A stretch of 64,000 nucleotides of DNA. Origin: Bradyrhizobium sp. DOA9. Lineage in GTDB: Bacteria > Pseudomonadota > Alphaproteobacteria > Rhizobiales > Xanthobacteraceae. Location: contig NZ_DF820426.1 of the NCBI RefSeq assembly GCF_000617845.2, positions 124,001-188,000 of the forward strand. The letters are read 5' to 3'. Position numbers and translations under genes: made by a program. The notes beneath the pieces were generated by a model, which was not told the DNA's origin, ran no database searches, and saw nothing but the letters and a program-made list of their open reading frames with translations. Position 1 is the first letter of the stretch, and every line of letters begins with the position of its first letter. Positions 36,674 through 46,661 of the stretch are shown piece by piece.

Positions 36674-38149
36674 ATGATCGGAGTTATCGATATGAAGCAC
36701 GCAACCTTTGGCAATCTTCTAGTCCAGGCGGGTCTGATCGACGGAAAGTGGATCAGCGCAGCTGGCGGAAGTACGGTTGCGGTGGTCAATCCGGCCACTG
36801 GTGAGGTCATTGGTTCTGTCCCGGATATGGGGCGCGCTGAAACGCGCTCTGCGATCGAGGCCGCCGAACGAGCCTTTGGTCCCTGGAAGAGAAAAACCCA
36901 TGCCGAACGCGCGGCGCTGCTGGAATCCTGGCACAGGCTCATGATTGAAACTCTGGAGGACCTCGCACGGCTTCTCACGCTGGAGCAGGGCAAGCCGCTC
37001 GATGAAGCGCGTGGCGAAATCCGCTACGGCGCGTCCTTCGTAAAATGGTTCGCCGAGGAGGCGCGGCGCGTTGGAGGTTATACAATTCCCTCTCCCACAC
37101 CTGATCGCCGCATTGTCGTGCTCAAGGAGCCGGTCGGGGTTTGCGGCATTATCACGCCGTGGAATTTTCCGAACGCCATGATCACGAGAAAGGTCGCCCC
37201 GGCGCTGGCGGCAGGCTGTACGGTCGTGATCAAGCCGTCGGAATTCACGCCCTTCTCCGCTCTCGCGCTTGGTGTATTGGCAGAGCACGCCGGCATACCC
37301 GCTGGCGTCATCAACATCGTTACAGGCATGCCAACCGAAATTGGCAATGAGCTGATGCAGAACGAGACGGTTCGAAAGATCTCGTTCACCGGATCGACCC
37401 GCGTAGGATCCCTGCTAATGCGCGGTGCAGCCGACAGTGTGAAGCGGCTTTCGCTCGAGCTCGGCGGCAATGCGCCGTTCATCGTATTCGATGACGCTGA
37501 TCTCGACGCAGCGGTTGAGGGGGCTATTGTGTCTAAGTTTCGCAATGGCGGTCAGACCTGCGTGTGCGCGAACCGCATTCTGGTGCAGGCCGGCATCTAT
37601 GATGCGTTCGCGGAAAAGCTGAGCGCCCGCGTAAATTTGATGAAAGTGGGTGACGGCACGCAGCCTGGTGTCTCGGTCGGCCCAATGATAAACGAAGCGG
37701 CGGTGGTCAAAATCAAACGGCATCTTGAGGATGCGCTCGCGAAGGGCGCGAAGATTGTCTCTCAGCCGCACGTACTTCCCCCGGGCAAACAATATGTTGC
37801 TCCTGTCGTCTTGACCGGTGCAACCGTCCAGATGCAGCTCGCAAGTGAGGAAACTTTCGGCCCCGTGGCCCCGCTCTTCCGTTTCGAAAAGGAGGAGGAG
37901 GCGACCGCCATCGCCAATGGGACGCCTTTCGGGTTGGCCGCCTACTTTTACACCGAGAGCTTGAAGCGCGCTTGGCGTGTCGGCGAGGCACTCGAATTCG
38001 GCATGGTCGGCCTGAACACGGGGCTTATCTCGACGGAAGTCGCACCCTTCGGCGGGATAAAGCAGTCCGGCCTCGGTCGTGAGGGGGCGCAAGTTGGAAT
38101 CGAAGAATACCTGGAGATGAAGAGCTTCCACATCGGCGGCCTCAACTAA
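36674..38149 (+). CDS. NAD(P)-dependent succinate-semialdehyde-type dehydrogenase
   Basis: A 491-residue aldehyde dehydrogenase of the GabD group: PWNFPNAMITRKVAPALAAG, the cofactor-binding FTGSTRVG, the catalytic Glu in LELGGNAPFIVFDDAD, the catalytic Cys in NGGQTCVCANR and the C-terminal FGGIKQSGLGREG. It oxidises an omega-semialdehyde to the dicarboxylate. After the aminotransferase upstream it completes a GABA-shunt-like or glutarate-forming route. ATG 36674 or ATG 36692 may be the start. It is the last gene of the operon. Confidence 0.9.
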   Translation: MIGVIDMKHATFGNLLVQAGLIDGKWISAAGGSTVAVVNPATGEVIGSVPDMGRAETRSAIEAAERAFGPWKRKTHAERAALLESWHRLMIETLEDLARLLTLEQGKPLDEARGEIRYGASFVKWFAEEARRVGGYTIPSPTPDRRIVVLKEPVGVCGIITPWNFPNAMITRKVAPALAAGCTVVIKPSEFTPFSALALGVLAEHAGIPAGVINIVTGMPTEIGNELMQNETVRKISFTGSTRVGSLLMRGAADSVKRLSLELGGNAPFIVFDDADLDAAVEGAIVSKFRNGGQTCVCANRILVQAGIYDAFAEKLSARVNLMKVGDGTQPGVSVGPMINEAAVVKIKRHLEDALAKGAKIVSQPHVLPPGKQYVAPVVLTGATVQMQLASEETFGPVAPLFRFEKEEEATAIANGTPFGLAAYFYTESLKRAWRVGEALEFGMVGLNTGLISTEVAPFGGIKQSGLGREGAQVGIEEYLEMKSFHIGGLN

Positions 38150-38962
38150 ACTCGAAGCAAATTCTACTTTTCGAATGTCCAACACATCCAGTCCGACCAC
38201 GAGATCAGGATTTCAGTGATCACTCCTGCTTGAGCCTCCAAATCGCCGCCCGACACAGATCACAATGAGCACGCGGAAGGCCATGTAGTGAGCCGCCTCG
38301 GAGGCGCCGCGCAGAATTGTCAGGCAGGGCGGCGGCCTTCTGCTATCATTTCGTGGAACGATCGACCCAGTCTAATCGAAAGCTGGAATGGATGCGTGAG
38401 ACCTCCCGGATTGTCCGTAGGGGATCACCCGGACAAACCCGCGCTCCAAGGCCTCGCAACTGAACGGAGATCCAGACCGCACGTCCGATGCTCACATCCC
38501 GGCCTCCCGATTCGATCACTCAGAGAATTACGTCCAATTCTATCCCGCCAGAGGCTTCTTCAACAGCCTGCCAAGCGGCCAGTCCTTGCAGACTCAGATG
38601 GACAAGCAAAAGCATGCGGCTGATCGAGTGATTCCTCGTAGACCGTCTGCTTGTGCAGATGTGACGGCTGCACCTTCTCTGTTATTAGGCCTGCAGTAGA
38701 CGAGCGCGACCGCTTGCCATTTTGTGATCCAAACTACCGACAATTAAGCGAAGCGTTCTAGTAGACGCCCGGGAGTCGAAGCCCTCCCAGAAAACCTGAC
38801 CTACAAGGTTGTGACGTCGGTTTTAGGGTCACACCTACTTGCGCCTGATTGCGGCACTCTGTTTTGTATACGCGCGAGCGCGCTTGCTGGATTTGGGCCA
38901 AACAAGTTGCGAGCACGACATCTTAACGTAAGCAGTGGTCACTTTCCGAGGGAGAAGAGCAT
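38150..38962. other. About 800 bp without an intact gene; contains an Lrp gene scrap
   Basis: No frame here has domain content. Apart from the short Lrp-like fragment at 38371-38411, I see no recognisable structure. The last part, directly before virK, presumably holds its promoter, but no convincing -35/-10 pair stands out. Confidence 0.5.
38371..38411 (-). pseudogene. Fragment of an Lrp-family regulator gene
   Basis: Read on the minus strand the segment encodes REVSRIHSSFRL, matching the C-terminus of the intact Lrp protein at 22878-23333 (PGVSRIHSSFSIRN), with high nucleotide similarity to 22912-22950. Only about 40 bases survive. Confidence 0.55.
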
Positions 38963-39403
38963 ATGAAGACTACCAGCAAGCGGCTAACGATCCTGTTGTC
39001 CTTGCTTTGGGCCGCAAGCGTTAGCGCGCTGGCGAGGGCCAATGAGCCCTCACCGAAATACACGGAGGTGCTCAATGCCCTGCAGTCGGGAAAGAATGTG
39101 AAGCTCATTCTGGACATGAGCCGCTGCAACCCCGCGGAACATGGCAAGCCCGTATCGGCGACGCAGGCCGGTCTGGCTATCAGTGCATTCAGGGTGACAG
39201 ACCAGAACGGAATCAGCTTCGCCAATGCTCACCAAACCATCGACAGCTCGGGGCATGCCGTGACCGAATACATCCGGCACAGCCTAAGCCGCGAAGGCCG
39301 ACTTACGGTGCGAGCCTCGAAGCTTGTTGTCGGAACGACCGAGCTTGTGAACCAGGGCGAATTCATCTGCGAACTGCCGGATGGCGCAAAGTTCATCTGG
39401 TAA
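38963..39403 (+). CDS. virK: VirK-family secreted protein
   Basis: A 146-residue protein starting at ATG 38963 behind GAGGGAGAAG. A signal peptide (RLTILLSLLWAASVSALARA) is followed by a compact domain with VKLILDMSRCNP, FRVTDQNGISFANAHQTID, VTEYIRHSLSREGRLTVRAS and FICELPDGAKF, the VirK domain pattern known from Agrobacterium and other plant-associated bacteria. Its exact job is not established. Two cysteines may form a disulphide. It is a lone intact gene amid decayed mobile elements. Confidence 0.8.
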   Translation: MKTTSKRLTILLSLLWAASVSALARANEPSPKYTEVLNALQSGKNVKLILDMSRCNPAEHGKPVSATQAGLAISAFRVTDQNGISFANAHQTIDSSGHAVTEYIRHSLSREGRLTVRASKLVVGTTELVNQGEFICELPDGAKFIW

Positions 39404-39660
39404 AGGCACGGAGAAGAGGGGGCTCGGAAGAGGCGATCATTCAGCCATCACGAGCGATCGCATCCTCACCCCAAGCGAAACTCGCTAGATGCCATCCACG
39501 CGACGCTGGCCACGCCGCGCATCTTGCGCAAGACCCTCGCCGCCTGCTCCAGATTGCCATCCTCGGCGGCTATCCAGGGCGCAACCACGATCCGCCGCCG
39601 CAAACATGGTGGTGTGGCGAGGCCTAACACGTCTCAACGACATCGCCTTCTGTCTCTCAA

Positions 39661-40026
39661 TCAGGGCCCGTCCACGATGTGGGTAATTGAAAGCCTCACC
39701 GGATGCTTACTCTGCGTCGGCGTTCCCGGTGCGAGAAAGTCCAATCGATGACACTGTCCTTGTAACAGGCGAGCATCGCGCTGCAAGGTGAACTCGGTGT
39801 CATCGTCGGACACGCTGAGCCGCGTCCGAAGGACGGCGGAGCGATAACGGGTCATCTTCCGATCCGCGCCGACGACCGAGCAGGCCCGCCCCCTACCACT
39901 TTTTGAAAGTAGCTCGCGAAGGGCAACCGCATCGAGCACCTGCTCGGCCAAAAGCTTCTTCAGCTTCGCGTTCTCTTCCTCCAGGGCCCTCAGTCGCTTG
40001 GTCTCGGAGACATCTATGCCGCACAA
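39661..40026 (-). mobile_element. IS3-family transposase remnant (OrfA end fused to OrfB start)
   Basis: The minus-strand frame begins CGIDVSETKRLRALEEENAK, continuing KKLLAEQVLDAVALRELL, which is the C-terminal leucine-zipper part of an IS3 OrfA. It then runs without a break into RACSVVGADRKMTRYRS, the start of an IS3 OrfB. The catalytic DDE core is missing and the tail is unrelated. The element is inactive. Confidence 0.75.
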
Positions 40027-40256
40027 TTGGGACCGCGCGAAGCCTCAAACGGTTTGAAACTCAGCGCGGTCGCGGACGCGGGCGTTCAGAGAAGATGCTG
40101 GGGAGACTGAACACGATCAAAGCTCATCCTTGGCACCGTCTGGACTCTTTCACAGGTTTGTGGTGACTGATTCAGGCCACCGACCAAAGCTGCATGATGA
40201 GATTTCTTCTGTTTCTCCCAGCGGAGTTCTCTAGATCGCCGCGGAGACGAGGCAGC

Positions 40257-40985
40257 TTATTTGTGGGCAGCCATTGGATCACCAAACTTATAATTAAGCC
40301 GCGCCGCGACCAGATCAATGCCCTGATGGATTCGCTCTTTCCCGAACGAGTTGGAGAAGTCCACATCGTTGTCAGGCATGAAGAGATGATTGTACTCCAC
40401 TCCTAAGAACCAGTTCGTTGCGAGCTTGACATCAACTCCCCCTCCAACAGCGAGACCCCAGCGGACGATATCCGCCGTCGCAAGCTGCTGCCCTGTCACA
40501 TCCGAGTAGATCTTATAAGAGGTACTCGCCACCGCAGCGCCGGCGGTGGCATATAGCAGCGCTTCACCAAAGGCATATCCAAGTTGACCAGTTAGCAATC
40601 CAAACTTGCTCAGCGCGGTTTGATTCTTACTGTTTGACCATTCGCTGTTATTGGAGCCTTTAAAATCCGACCAATTGGCTCGGGCTTCCACTCCGAAAAC
40701 AGTTCTCGCAGCTTGCCACCGGCGACCGATCTGCGCTCCCAAAGTGCCTCCGCTTGCGTCGTGCGAGCCTTCGGGCGTGGTGCCGTTTAGATACCAAGAG
40801 TTTTGACTGGATCCCCAACCATGATTTACGCCGGCGTAGAAGCCGCTCCAATCGTGGTAGGCGGCAGCAATCTCGGTCGGCGGAAGAGCGCTGTAGATTT
40901 GTTGCCGAGCGAAGTCACTGCCAAATGCGGGTGGCAGAATCCAAACAACGATAACGCCCGCGCTCAGCATTTTACTCATTTTCAT
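40257..40985 (-). CDS. Outer-membrane beta-barrel protein (Omp25/31-like)
   Basis: A 242-residue small barrel protein. The signal peptide (MLSAGVIVVWILPPAFG) is followed by DWSGFYAGVNHGWG, the typical opening of Omp25/31-type proteins of Hyphomicrobiales, then GGTLGAQIGRRWQ, FGVEARANWSDFKG, RWGLAVGGGVDVKLATNW and YNHLFM, ending with a final aromatic strand (ARLNYKFG). The start is ATG 40985. It probably forms an eight-stranded surface barrel. It is a single gene. Confidence 0.8.
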   Translation of the reverse strand: MKMSKMLSAGVIVVWILPPAFGSDFARQQIYSALPPTEIAAAYHDWSGFYAGVNHGWGSSQNSWYLNGTTPEGSHDASGGTLGAQIGRRWQAARTVFGVEARANWSDFKGSNNSEWSNSKNQTALSKFGLLTGQLGYAFGEALLYATAGAAVASTSYKIYSDVTGQQLATADIVRWGLAVGGGVDVKLATNWFLGVEYNHLFMPDNDVDFSNSFGKERIHQGIDLVAARLNYKFGDPMAAHK

Positions 40986-41734
40986 GTCGTGCGGCTTCCG
41001 TGTTCTCGCTCCTCCAACGAAACCTTGCTTACCATTTGTTGCGAGAAATGCTGTTACGGAGCTGCAACAGCCTTTTTGCGATTTTTCTTCGAATCGAACC
41101 TAGCGTTAAATTTGAAGTGCGCAGCATGAGTTTGGCAGACTGGACTTTGTACAGCCCTCTTAGAGGAGTTGCGTCTTGGCTGGCTGGCTCGGCGACAGGC
41201 GAGCTGATTCAGTTGACACCCTGGCTCGCGAGGCGACACGCGCTACTGGATCGTGCACGCATTGAGATGAAGGTCTTTGCATGATTGCCCTTTGAATTGA
41301 TCAAGTTCACTCGCTCACTTCCGCCGCTGCATATGCTCTCTGAAAACTCCGCTCGGCAATCGTGCTGCGAATTCAGCGCGCATGGGATGAGGCCCGCGCC
41401 TAGCGCGGGACGATGCTCAAACTAAAGTTACCGATCGGTCACCGACTACAGTCTCCGGCGGCCTCGCCTCACCGCCGCCAATCCACCGCAACGGGCGGTC
41501 GGCCACGCAACGCCGACCTGCTCCGCCGATTGTCTGTTGCTCCAGCCGCGCCACTTGGCGTGGAAGATCCCGAGACCGCCGCTCGACGAAAATTCATTGG
41601 CAGGTCAGCCGCAGCGGACTGAAGGCGCGGCGGATTGCGCTCGACAACGCTTTTCAGCCCTTGAGCTCGCCATTGGGCCAGGACGCCGATAAATTCCACC
41701 CTTGTTCAGGAGCTCCCAGGTAATCCGCGCCTCT
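40986..41734. other. About 750 bp without a confident gene
   Basis: Short frames only. The segment next to 41735 joins the IS110 remnant. I see no domain or clear regulatory element in the rest. Confidence 0.4.
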
Positions 41735-42460
41735 TATTGGCCGGCGCGATGGCAACAACCTTGAAGGGCCGTCTGGCGAGACGCGCCTTCAGCCACGGCC
41801 GCGTCCGAGCGTCGTTTCGGAGACGCTGTAAGTCGCCCGTTGCCCCGACAACGAGGAGAGAGCGGAGTTACGGATTTCCCATCTTCGATATTCGTCCCAG
41901 CCGCTCTTTGCCTCCGCTTGAATGAAATCCCGGCATTGATCCGAGCCGTGCGGCAAAGTGGCGAGCGGACTTGAACCCGCCAGGATCCGACAAGCGCCTT
42001 GATGGTCGCCGCCGTAATGGCACCGGCTGGGATCGTGGTCAACCGATGCATGTCCTCGTCGTGCTTGGCCTCCACGACGATTACGCGCGCGAGCCTCTCG
42101 ATCTTGTCAGCTGAAGCTTTAATCCCGTCGGCAATAGCCATGAGCACGAAGCGCACCTCTGCGGGTAAGCGAGCATCATTCTCATTCCGCACGATTGCGA
42201 CCGGCGCCTCAACCTTTGCTCTACGCTGGCGGTGCCGATGATACCCAACTCGGCTAGGTGCGCGCGCAACCCGTTGACCGACTGCGTTCGCTGCCGCACT
42301 GGAAGAGCGCGGGTCTTCAGCACCATCGCGGCAGCCCGTTGTTGGGTCGTCTCAATCGGCAACGCATGGGTCACCGCTTCGCTGATGGCCTCGGCATCCG
42401 TCCCCTGAACCTGAAAACGTGCTTGGCCAGATCCAGCCCGATGGTGATAACCTGTTTCAC
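41735..42460 (-). mobile_element. Decayed IS110-family transposase
   Basis: On the minus strand, GTG 42460 opens VKQVITIGLDLAKHVF, the IS110 N-terminus. The frame then shifts and a large internal piece is missing, the text resuming at DAEAISEAVTHALPI, TQQRAAAMVLKTRALPVRQR and LRAHLAELGII. A further frame holds LTTIPAGAITAATIKALV, the IS110 C-terminal helix-hairpin-helix, and the end reads PFKVVAIAPAN. At least three frame changes and one deletion make it inactive. Confidence 0.8.
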
Positions 42461-42534
42461 GGAACGGTCCACGCTTTGTTCGAACAACGACCACGTTCTA
42501 GCACTTCGATGCTGTTGGGGCGGCCCATTCCACC

Positions 42535-42690
42535 ACATCAAATTTTATCCAGTTTTGAGTTCGCCGCGCCGGTTCCGGCAGCGGGGGCGGAGCCTTCCAC
42601 ATAGCGCAGCGCCAGATCCCGACGCGGAGTGCAGGTGGCGGCGAACTCGGATGGCGTCTTCCATCCGAGCTGGGTGCGGCCGAGCATCGT
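42535..42690 (-). mobile_element. C-terminal scrap of an IS3-family transposase
   Basis: The minus-strand DNA reads DYNDARPH in one frame, then LGWKTPSEFAATCTPRRD in another, the usual end of IS3 OrfB (DYNxxRPHSxLGxxTPxEFA). Only about 50 codons remain and they are frameshifted. Confidence 0.65.
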
Positions 42691-43564
42691 TATAGTCGCC
42701 CCGGCAACAGGAGACGAAAGCATGCGGCGAGCGAGACACCAGGATCGCGTTCGCTGTGCCTCTTCAGCTTATCTGCGTTCATCCGGAGCAGCTCCAGGTC
42801 GCTGGGTGCTCGGGCCAACCGAGTGTGGAGCCGGTGGACCGCGAACAGACCGTCCTGCCGTCCTCGCTTGGCAGCCGCTCGCCAGACTTGGCCGGTCGAT
42901 CATTGCACCTGTGCGACCGCGGCATCGGCGTCGGCAACCGTTGCGGCGAAAGGCCGAGGCGCCGCGGCGACCCAGGGCGATGGAACGGTAGGAAGAGCTT
43001 AACGAAGAGATCATCGCAGAGGATGAGGTACCGAGAGCGACCGATCACTCCCGACTACCGAATGACGCTCTCGGTCGCAAAAACCGCTAACTGCGCCGAG
43101 CAGGCAAGACTATGTGCGCGATTGCTGCAGCTGATACGGCGGACAGCGATCCAATATCGCCCAACATTGCGCGAACACGCGGAAGTCTTTCACTTCCCAG
43201 CCATAGACCAGCATGCCGCTGAGGAACGAGCTGCTTGGCAGCCACCCCGACACGATCCGAAAGACCTACCATGGTTGGTAATTTCCTTGAGAGTCAATTT
43301 CGCGAATAGTGCTGCTGACGGCAATGACGCGGGTCGCGTAAAAGAAGATGCGCATGGCAAGTTCAGATAGGTCTGCCCTCACCGGAGATCACTGAATTTC
43401 TTGAAGCATCGCCGAGCCTCGTGTGGCTCATCAAGAGACTCACGCACACGCCGCGTAGGTCGTATAACCTTTCCCGCGCGGAAGCGTCTTAACTGACGTT
43501 TCTGCCGAATTTCGCGAGAGGATGCTGGTACTGCCGGTGTCGCTCAAGGGATGAAAGTCTTCAC
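42691..43564. other. About 870 bp without a recognisable gene
   Basis: Several frames are open for up to about 200 codons, but their composition is Arg/Pro/Ser-heavy, as in antisense or decayed DNA, and none shows a domain. It separates the IS scraps from the second MocR-type aminotransferase gene. Confidence 0.4.
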
Positions 43565-44680
43565 ATGAAAGAGCATAAAGAGGGAGCTGCTGAGCTCATC
43601 GAGCTTGGGCGCAATTTCCCGCCTCCTAGTCCGCTGGTCCAAGATGCCCTGCGCGATTCGTTTTTTTACCTTTCAAGAGTGAATGCCGCGGATCGCGTCC
43701 GCTTTCCTCGCTTCTCTGGCTCTATAAAAGACCGTGAAGCTGGCGCCAGTTGGCTGGCACGCCGGTTTGACCTGAAGCTTGATCCGGACCGGATCGTAAT
43801 CGCCAACGGAACGCAAAGCGTTCTAGTCATGCTAATGGCGCACTACCTGGAACCAGGTGGCGTTCTGCTAACTGAGGCGCTCACTTACCCGGCGATCAAG
43901 CCGCTTTCCCAGCTACTTCATGTCACCTTGCAAGGGGTCCCGCTGGATGCGGACGGGATTGAGCCCGGCAGCCTCGAGCAAGCGTGTTTGCAACACAAAG
44001 GCAAGGCGCGCGTGTTGTACTGCATGCCGACACTCCACAACCCCACGTCGGCGACAATGAGCAAGTCGAGACGACAAGAGATCGCTAGCATTGCTCGCCG
44101 GCACAATCTTGTTATCATCGAGGACGATATTTATGGGGTTTTGCGCGAAGACGCTCCTCCTCCACTGTCTGCAAATGCTCCTGAGCGGAGTTGGTACATT
44201 TTAGGTCTCAGCAAATCGCTTTCATGCCAACTGCGTGTTGCTTATGTCGTTGGTCCAAGTCCTTCTATGACTCAGAAGGCCTTCTGGCCTGGAGTAAAGA
44301 CGACGAACTGGATGGTTGCACCTCTCATTGCGGAAATCGCGACGCGTTGGTTAACCACACACTTGGCATCGGACATCCTAGAGTCGGTCCGGGTCGAAAC
44401 AAAAGTTCGGCGGACCATTGCCAACAAGTTCCTCGGTAAGCCAGTCCCAATTCACGAATCGAGTTACCACCTCTGGATAGAAGTGCCCCGCGACACCACT
44501 CTCGCCGCATTCGTCGTCGCCCTGAGGCAGCGAGGAGTTGCCGTCAGCCCCGGCGACTCATTCGCTGTCGGTTCTGTCTTGGGTGATACTCGGATCCGGA
44601 TAGGCCTCGGGGCGGCAGCGGATCATTCGCTACTTCGCACGGGCTTGTCGATCATCAGGCAAGCTCTGGAACGAACGTAA
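43565..44680 (+). CDS. PLP-dependent aminotransferase, MocR-like without HTH (second copy)
   Basis: A 371-residue paralogue of the enzyme at 451-1563. Shared landmarks are ANGTQSVLVMLM near residue 80, CMPTLHNPTSATMS, IIEDDIYGVLREDAPPPLSA and the Schiff-base lysine in LSKSLSCQLRVAYVVG (K217). The codon use is noticeably less GC-biased than its homologue, and decayed transposons surround it, suggesting arrival by transfer. No other pathway gene lies beside it. The substrate is unknown. Confidence 0.85.
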   Translation: MKEHKEGAAELIELGRNFPPPSPLVQDALRDSFFYLSRVNAADRVRFPRFSGSIKDREAGASWLARRFDLKLDPDRIVIANGTQSVLVMLMAHYLEPGGVLLTEALTYPAIKPLSQLLHVTLQGVPLDADGIEPGSLEQACLQHKGKARVLYCMPTLHNPTSATMSKSRRQEIASIARRHNLVIIEDDIYGVLREDAPPPLSANAPERSWYILGLSKSLSCQLRVAYVVGPSPSMTQKAFWPGVKTTNWMVAPLIAEIATRWLTTHLASDILESVRVETKVRRTIANKFLGKPVPIHESSYHLWIEVPRDTTLAAFVVALRQRGVAVSPGDSFAVGSVLGDTRIRIGLGAAADHSLLRTGLSIIRQALERT

Positions 44681-45014
44681 CGATAACCAGGACACCGATT
44701 GCCTCCATCGAGTAAGCGGTTCCACACCCGGGGCAGTCGCCGAACTTAGTTGCGCTTGTGCCCGGCACGACGGGATAGGCGAGGTTGAGAGAGTTAGATG
44801 CAGACCGATGGCTTCATCATGCTTTCACGGCTGCGGAACGACCCCTTTGCCGGTCACACGAAGACCGTTGCCGGTCTCAGAGTGTGGAATGTCCCAGCCG
44901 ATCAACGAACTTCATTATCCGATCGGACACCGTCACGCCTCAAAGAAGAAGGGCTAAAGGTCCTTGCATGACACATGCGGTTGCCTTCGCCGGATAAAAC
45001 GGAAGACAGTAGAC

Positions 45015-45473
45015 ATGAATGTTTTGATTAGCGAGTCCACCTTGGACGAAATTGTGCCACTGCGGTACAGACTGATGCGGCCGGATCACATAGGCCCTGA
45101 CGCCCCATTCGAATTCAAGCTGACGTCGGCTGACATGTCTGACATTTCCATTCACCTGATCGCTCATACAGCCGAGCGCGTTGTGGGAATTATCTCGGCC
45201 GGCCCCGAACCGTGCCCGTTCCGGAGCTGCGAGGAAAGCTGGCGGTTGAGAGGATTTGCCGTGGACAGAAGCATCCGCCGGCACGGCATCGGCTCTGCGC
45301 TCCTGAGCACCATTATGTTGCGATCGCAGCAACGTGGGGCCATTGCACTTTGGGCCAATCCGCGGGTTGGTGGGGCATTGGATCTCGTTATGAAATTCGG
45401 CTTTGAGACCGTTGACGGACAATATCAGGTACCGGCGTTCGGCCCTCATCAAAACGTGGTTCTTACTTTCTGA
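45015..45473 (+). CDS. GNAT-family N-acetyltransferase
   Basis: A 152-residue GNAT protein. The acetyl-CoA-binding motif is in RGFAVDRSIRRHGIGSALLS (R/Q-x-x-G-x-G/A type), preceded by beta strands with VVGIISAGP and followed by LWANPRVGGALDLVMKFGFE. The C-terminal HQNVVLTF is typical. The start is ATG 45015. The substrate cannot be predicted. Confidence 0.8.
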   Translation: MNVLISESTLDEIVPLRYRLMRPDHIGPDAPFEFKLTSADMSDISIHLIAHTAERVVGIISAGPEPCPFRSCEESWRLRGFAVDRSIRRHGIGSALLSTIMLRSQQRGAIALWANPRVGGALDLVMKFGFETVDGQYQVPAFGPHQNVVLTF

Positions 45474-46618
45474 GGCGATTTGCTCTCGTCTAGCGGCACG
45501 CATCGATAAGCTAATGTAGATCCTTCACCACGGCATCTTCAGAGATGCAACCTCGCAAATGAGCTCGCGCCGGAGCGCAGTCGCTATCAGCGGGTTCCAT
45601 CACGATATTCTGGCGGCGGCATGCCCCCGAGGCCAGGCGGCCGATAGGTTGGGCTAGGCTACCGGTTCGATCGTCCAAGTTCTTTTCCTTGTGGCAAGTG
45701 ACTTTGACGTGGTCGCTCCTCTGCAAAGAAAGGCCGTCTCACATTCCAAGCAATGAAGGGGACGCGCGATTGACGTAGATCGGTGCGCACATATCCGAGA
45801 GGCCCGGCGCGCGACGCATATTGCGAGGCACGCCGGGCTCCGGGCACCACCAGTACATCCGTGGTGATGCCAACTCAACGATATGCGGTGCCAGGTGAGC
45901 CGTCGATCGTCATGCATTGACGCACTGCTCGATTGCGTTTCCGAAACGACCACATACGCTAACCAGAGGCGAGGTACGCGCAGCCCCAGCGCATTCAGCT
46001 CGCTCCTTCGCTTTGCGATTAGCCAGCGGCATTGTAAATCGAACAACGGCCGGGCTTGCACAAATCGCTGATGTTCATCGGGAATGTACTATGTGACGTT
46101 ACGTCAGCTTCAAGCGGTGCGAGCCACGTTTCTGTACGTTTGAGGCTGCACCTGAACTGACAGGATTGCTTCGCCTACGGCAGCTAAGACCTCAGTTTTG
46201 CCATGGCGACAATTTAATAGAACCAAGCATCGTCGAGACATCGCGATGACTGGCGGCCCCGGCGCACCTATCCTGGCAACGTGCGCTGGGGCATTCAGCC
46301 GACCTGATGTCTGCTCGTTGGATCCAGACCCCATAAACGGTTTACGTGCCGGCCATGGAGGTCTTTCGTCGATCATTTGGGGGCCGCACTTGGGTCCGCC
46401 TGTGGGCGGACGCTACGGCGGGTGCAAGCCATAGATCGAGATTCTTTACTGTCTACTCCAGCCCTATAGCTCTCGGCATCGAGCGCGACATGGTAAGCTG
46501 GAGACGCGCGGCGCCGTCGAGAGTTCGGAATGAGCTTGTCTGCCCGGCAAGCGGCGTCTTTTAGAGCGCCCGCCATCCCGCCGCGCCCGGAGGCCGGCAC
46601 ACTCGCCCCCTCTGATCG
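45474..46618. other. About 1.1 kb without a confident gene
   Basis: No frame here carries a domain or good ribosome binding site. A 13-bp palindrome (TGACGTTACGTCA) lies at 46094-46106. The rest looks decayed. Confidence 0.4.
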
Positions 46619-46644
46619 AAACGGCCGGCTTTCGCCGGCCGTTT
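46619..46644. terminator. Rho-independent terminator after trxA
   Basis: A GC-rich stem of 11 bp (AAACGGCCGGC... pairing with GCCGGCCGTTT, loop TTTC) with a T-run at the plus-strand end and A-rich flank. It lies 18 bases beyond the trxA stop on the minus strand and looks bidirectional. Confidence 0.8.
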
Positions 46645-46661
46645 TGTGAACGCGTGCTTGA

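Noticed and set aside
44940..45503. A minus-strand frame over the acetyltransferase gene
   Set aside because: The plus strand encodes a clear GNAT domain; the opposite frame shows no family features.
46094..46120. A type III secretion (tts) box, suggested by GTCAGCTT
   Set aside because: Only the first eight bases fit; the rest of the conserved box is absent and no effector gene follows.
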